Below are positions 28,848 through 31,358 of a stretch of DNA of 31,358 nucleotides, one piece after another. The position numbers were made by a program, and so were the translations under genes. Position 1 is the first letter of the stretch. Each line of letters begins with the position of its first letter. This stretch comes from an uncultured Bacilli bacterium (GTDB taxonomy: Bacteria > Bacillota_I > Bacilli_A > RF39 > UBA660), in contig CALVRF010000004.1 of assembly GCA_944358495.1 (NCBI GenBank), forward strand, positions 1 through 31,358, written 5' to 3'. The notes under the pieces are model-generated. The model ran no database searches and was not told the DNA's origin. It saw nothing but the letters and a program-made list of their open reading frames with translations.

Positions 28848-29899
28848 CTTCTTCTTAAAAATGCTGGAATAACATCATCATTATCACCGTCAGTAACATC
28901 AAGTGGAGTAGTCATTTGGTCACTAGCCGCATGCGCTGCTGCTTCTTTTTCTTTATCGTCAAAACCAGTAGCAATGACAGTAACAATAATCTCATCAGTA
29001 AAGTTTTCGTTAATAACTGCTCCAAATATTGTATTAATATCCGTATTAGCCGATTTTCTAATAGCTTCAACCGCTTCTTCAACTTCAAATAAAGTTAAAT
29101 TAGGTCCACCGGTAACATTGATAATTGCATCAGTAGCTCCATCAATACTAGTTTCAAGAAGTGGGCTTAATACCGCTTGATTCGCAGCCTCAACAGCTCT
29201 ATCTTCACCAACACCAGCACCAATACCAATTAATGCATCTCCACGTTTTTCCATAACAGCTTTAACATCGGCAAAGTCCAAATTGATAAGTCCAGCTACC
29301 GCAATCAAATCAGAAATAGATTGAACACCGCGTCTTAATACATTATCAACTTCTTTAAATGAATCCAATAACGGAGTTGATTTATCGATAATTTCTCTTA
29401 ATCTATCATTAGGGACAACAATTAAAGTATCAACATGTTCTTTTAATTCTTTAATACCTTCTAATGCTTGCTCCATTCTTTTTTTACCTTCAAACGAGAA
29501 AGGTTTAGTCACAATACCAACAGTAAGTGCACCTAAGCTTTGAGCAATATCAGCAACAACTGGAGCCGCACCAGTTCCAGTTCCACCACCCATACCACAA
29601 GTAATAAATACCATGTCGGCATCCTTAATTGCTTCTTCAATTTCATCTTTAGACTCTAAAGCGGCTTCTTTACCAATTTGTGGATTAGCCCCAGCACCTA
29701 ATCCATTGGTTAACTTTTCACCAATTTGTATTTTATTTTCCGCTAAAGAATTATTTAATACTTGTGAATCAGTATTAGCTACTATAAATTCTACAGCTTG
29801 TACTCCTGATTCTATCATTCGGTTAACGGCATTACACCCTCCGCCACCTATTCCTATTACTTTTATTTTTGCTAATTGATCCATTTCTAATCCAAACAT
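28838..29899 (-). CDS. ftsZ: Cell division protein FtsZ
   Basis: The tubulin-like GTPase that forms the Z-ring. The 353-aa protein starts MFGLEMDQLAKIKVIGIGGG, has the GTP-binding signature GGGTGTG at 104-110, the T7 loop NLDFADVKAVM with catalytic Asp, and after a short linker the conserved C-terminal peptide DDVIPAFLRRR that binds FtsA, SepF and ZapA-type partners. SD AGGAGG is 8 nt upstream. It follows ftsA by 15 bp in the usual order. Confidence 0.98.
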   Translation of the reverse strand: MFGLEMDQLAKIKVIGIGGGGCNAVNRMIESGVQAVEFIVANTDSQVLNNSLAENKIQIGEKLTNGLGAGANPQIGKEAALESKDEIEEAIKDADMVFITCGMGGGTGTGAAPVVADIAQSLGALTVGIVTKPFSFEGKKRMEQALEGIKELKEHVDTLIVVPNDRLREIIDKSTPLLDSFKEVDNVLRRGVQSISDLIAVAGLINLDFADVKAVMEKRGDALIGIGAGVGEDRAVEAANQAVLSPLLETSIDGATDAIINVTGGPNLTLFEVEEAVEAIRKSANTDINTIFGAVINENFTDEIIVTVIATGFDDKEKEAAAHAASDQMTTPLDVTDGDNDDVIPAFLRRRGI

Positions 29900-29914
29900 T
29901 ACATATTCCTCCTA

Positions 29915-31156
29915 TTAATCGCCAAAAAAGTATCCAAATACTTTACCAAGCATCGAATCATTTGAAGTGTAAGTGAAATTTTTATCAGGAGATGATAACA
30001 CTTCCATATCATCTTTACTAAGCATCGTATAATCTTGCCCTTTTAACTTAAGCGTACCAATAAAATAAATAATGTTGCCTAAAGCTGTACTATATTTATT
30101 GTTTCGAACACCTATTAATTTAATGTTCCCAACCCAAGCTGAATTTCCAAAAACACTAGCAAGTGTATATTCAAAATTAAGAGCATTACTAACGCCACCA
30201 GTTACTATTATATACTGAATTGGTCTATTTGTTAAGAGATTAAGCTCATTTTTTGCTAAAGAAAGAATTTCTTCTACTCTAGACATTACAACCTCTGAGA
30301 CCTCAAGCTGATTAATTTTAACCCTTTCACCACTTAAATTAACCGCTTCATATATATCATTAACATTCGCATTCTTACGATGAGCAAAAGCAAATTTTTC
30401 TTTTATTTTCTTTGCCTCTGAAATATCAACTCTATACATATAAGCAATATCTTTATCGATATCTTTTCCTCCCATATTAACAATCTTTGTATTAACGGGA
30501 ATACCCTTATTGTATAAATTAACCATCGTAGTTTCACTGCCAATATTAATAACTGCCCCTATTTTATCTTGGATATCTTTTGTCCTAAAACAATTAATAT
30601 CACCAATACTACCAACAGAGATATCGACTAGTTCGATTCCTATACTCTCCAATATACTAGCTACCGAATATACATTTTTTTTAGGTACTGATACCATCAT
30701 CGCTCTAGCCATAAGTTTTTGACCAGGAAACCCTTTCGGATCTTGCATAACGGTTTTATCATTAATTTGAAAATCAATCGGCACAAAATTTACAAACTCT
30801 TGATTAGATGATAAAGTATGAATAATTCCATCTTTAAAAGCCTGACTCATATCACGAGCTTCAATAATGTCACCACTAACATTCGCATAACCTTTCATAA
30901 TTTTATATTCGGCAAAATAACTCGGCACTGAAGCAATAACTTTCTTTATTCTAATTCCCAGCATCTCTTCCACTTCCTTAAAAGCTGAAGTTATAGACTC
31001 TTGGGCTTTTTCAGGATCAGTAATCAAACCCTTTTTAATACCCAAAGCTGGTGAAGATGTCGCTGCAAGTAAATTTAAATGATTTTTGTATAACTCACAT
31101 ACAACTATTTTAATTGTATCGCTGCCAATATCAATACTCGCGTACACATGCTCCAT
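29915..31156 (-). CDS. ftsA: Cell division protein FtsA
   Basis: The actin-like ATPase that tethers FtsZ to the membrane. At 413 aa it has phosphate-1 YASIDIGSDTIKIVV, the SHS2/1C domain (about 85-165, KVIASVPSYFAEYKIMKGYA), phosphate-2 INIGSETTMVNLY and the adenosine loop IIVTGGVSNALNFE. The C-terminal amphipathic membrane helix is visible as SMLGKVFGYFFGD. Start: Met at 31156 (MEHVYASIDIG) after SD AGGAG; the ATG at 31165 is adjacent to the SD and unlikely. Promoter upstream; terminates with ftsZ. Confidence 0.96.
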   Translation of the reverse strand: MEHVYASIDIGSDTIKIVVCELYKNHLNLLAATSSPALGIKKGLITDPEKAQESITSAFKEVEEMLGIRIKKVIASVPSYFAEYKIMKGYANVSGDIIEARDMSQAFKDGIIHTLSSNQEFVNFVPIDFQINDKTVMQDPKGFPGQKLMARAMMVSVPKKNVYSVASILESIGIELVDISVGSIGDINCFRTKDIQDKIGAVINIGSETTMVNLYNKGIPVNTKIVNMGGKDIDKDIAYMYRVDISEAKKIKEKFAFAHRKNANVNDIYEAVNLSGERVKINQLEVSEVVMSRVEEILSLAKNELNLLTNRPIQYIIVTGGVSNALNFEYTLASVFGNSAWVGNIKLIGVRNNKYSTALGNIIYFIGTLKLKGQDYTMLSKDDMEVLSSPDKNFTYTSNDSMLGKVFGYFFGD

Positions 31157-31184
31157 TACCACCATCTCCTACAGTATTATCCTA

Positions 31185-31213
31185 ATTATACTATATTTTT
31201 TGCAAAATGAAAA
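31185..31213 (-). promoter_or_regulatory. Sigma-A promoter of ftsAZ
   Basis: -35 TTTTCA (31208-31213), 17-nt spacer, -10 TATAAT (31185-31190), minus strand. Confidence 0.6.
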
Positions 31214-31295
31214 GAAAATGCTCAAAAAAACTTTAAAACTTAAGCAAAATCATCATATAGACTAAAAGTCTCTTCCAAAAACTCCCAAAAAAGAA

Positions 31296-31315
31296 AAAAC
31301 GCTATAAAACGTTTT
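31296..31315 (-). terminator. Intrinsic terminator of the gene upstream of ftsA
   Basis: AAAACG/CGTTTT with an 8-nt loop, followed by TTCTTTTTTGG on the minus strand; it overlaps the stop of the partial CDS. The following 80 bp to the ftsA promoter hold a small AGACT/AGTCT hairpin and no gene. Confidence 0.55.
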
Positions 31316-31358
31316 ACTCTATAACTTGAAAATATTCACCAGAGTCTAAATATAAAAT
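31314..31358 (-). CDS. C-terminal end of a gene upstream of ftsA (partial)
   Basis: The last 14 codons, ILYLDSGEYFQVIE and TAA, are in frame up to the window edge and are followed by a terminator hairpin. In many Bacillota divIB/ftsQ stands before ftsA, which makes it a candidate, but 14 residues are too few to identify it. Confidence 0.5.
   Translation of the reverse strand: MLYLDSGEYFQVIE

Noticed and set aside
29915..31358. A divIB/ftsQ assignment for the partial gene upstream of ftsA
   Set aside because: Only 14 C-terminal residues are visible and none is diagnostic.

Overview
The window is AT-rich DNA (by eye roughly 30% GC) from a low-GC, endospore-forming member of the Bacillota. The genes look like those of uncultivated gut Bacilli close to the Erysipelotrichia/RF39/RFN20-type lineages; that placement is inference. 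Spore formation is supported by SpoIIGA, sigma-E, sigma-G, a YlmC/YmxH-type protein, a SpoVK-type AAA+ ATPase and a collagen-like exosporium-type protein. TGA ends proS and spoIIGA, so the standard bacterial code is used, not the Mycoplasma code. Nearly all genes are on the minus strand.

Layout, left to right. 1-1023: what looks like the end of an ISL3-type insertion sequence, tRNA-Met(CAT), tRNA-Glu(CTC) and an orphan membrane-anchored protein flanked by two identical terminators. 1033-9041: metabolic and DNA/RNA genes (folD, a GT4 glycosyltransferase, an SDR, an ASCH protein, a 50-aa protein, recD2, a single-pass membrane protein, mtaB). 9058-12845: envelope genes (a membrane protein with a 14-residue EPYL repeat, a degenerate ApbE-like protein, a TasA/camelysin-like surface protein) and a double-HTH regulator divergent from the surface protein. 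12858-17341: a LafB/CpoA-type glycolipid synthase, ylmC, a serine hydrolase/glutamine amidotransferase pair, and sigG with its own sigma-G-like promoter and a 41-aa membrane peptide upstream. 17414-20996: PAP2 phosphatase, YitT transporter-like protein, and a collagen-like protein followed by a TPR glycosyltransferase behind a sigma-K/sigma-E-like promoter. 21022-24467: T-box, proS, spoIIGA, sigE. 24471-28218: mreD, mreC, radC, a small SpoIIB-like membrane protein, spoVK and a 51-aa overlapping ORF. 28232-31358: an AraC-type regulator, ftsZ, ftsA and the last codons of an upstream gene.

Together this is a cell-division, cell-shape and sporulation neighbourhood: ftsAZ and mreCD build septum and wall, SpoIIGA activates pro-sigma-E, sigma-G acts in the forespore, and the collagen-like protein plus glycosyltransferase probably make a glycosylated spore-surface filament. 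The most unusual points are a tRNA-Pro T-box operon that appears to run proS-spoIIGA-sigE with overlapping cistrons, the collagen/glycosyltransferase pair with a late-sporulation promoter, a compact promoter layout in which many mRNAs seem to start at the Shine-Dalgarno sequence, and a likely ATT start codon. Start codons were set by the best Shine-Dalgarno sequence and family alignment from memory; no searches were run.
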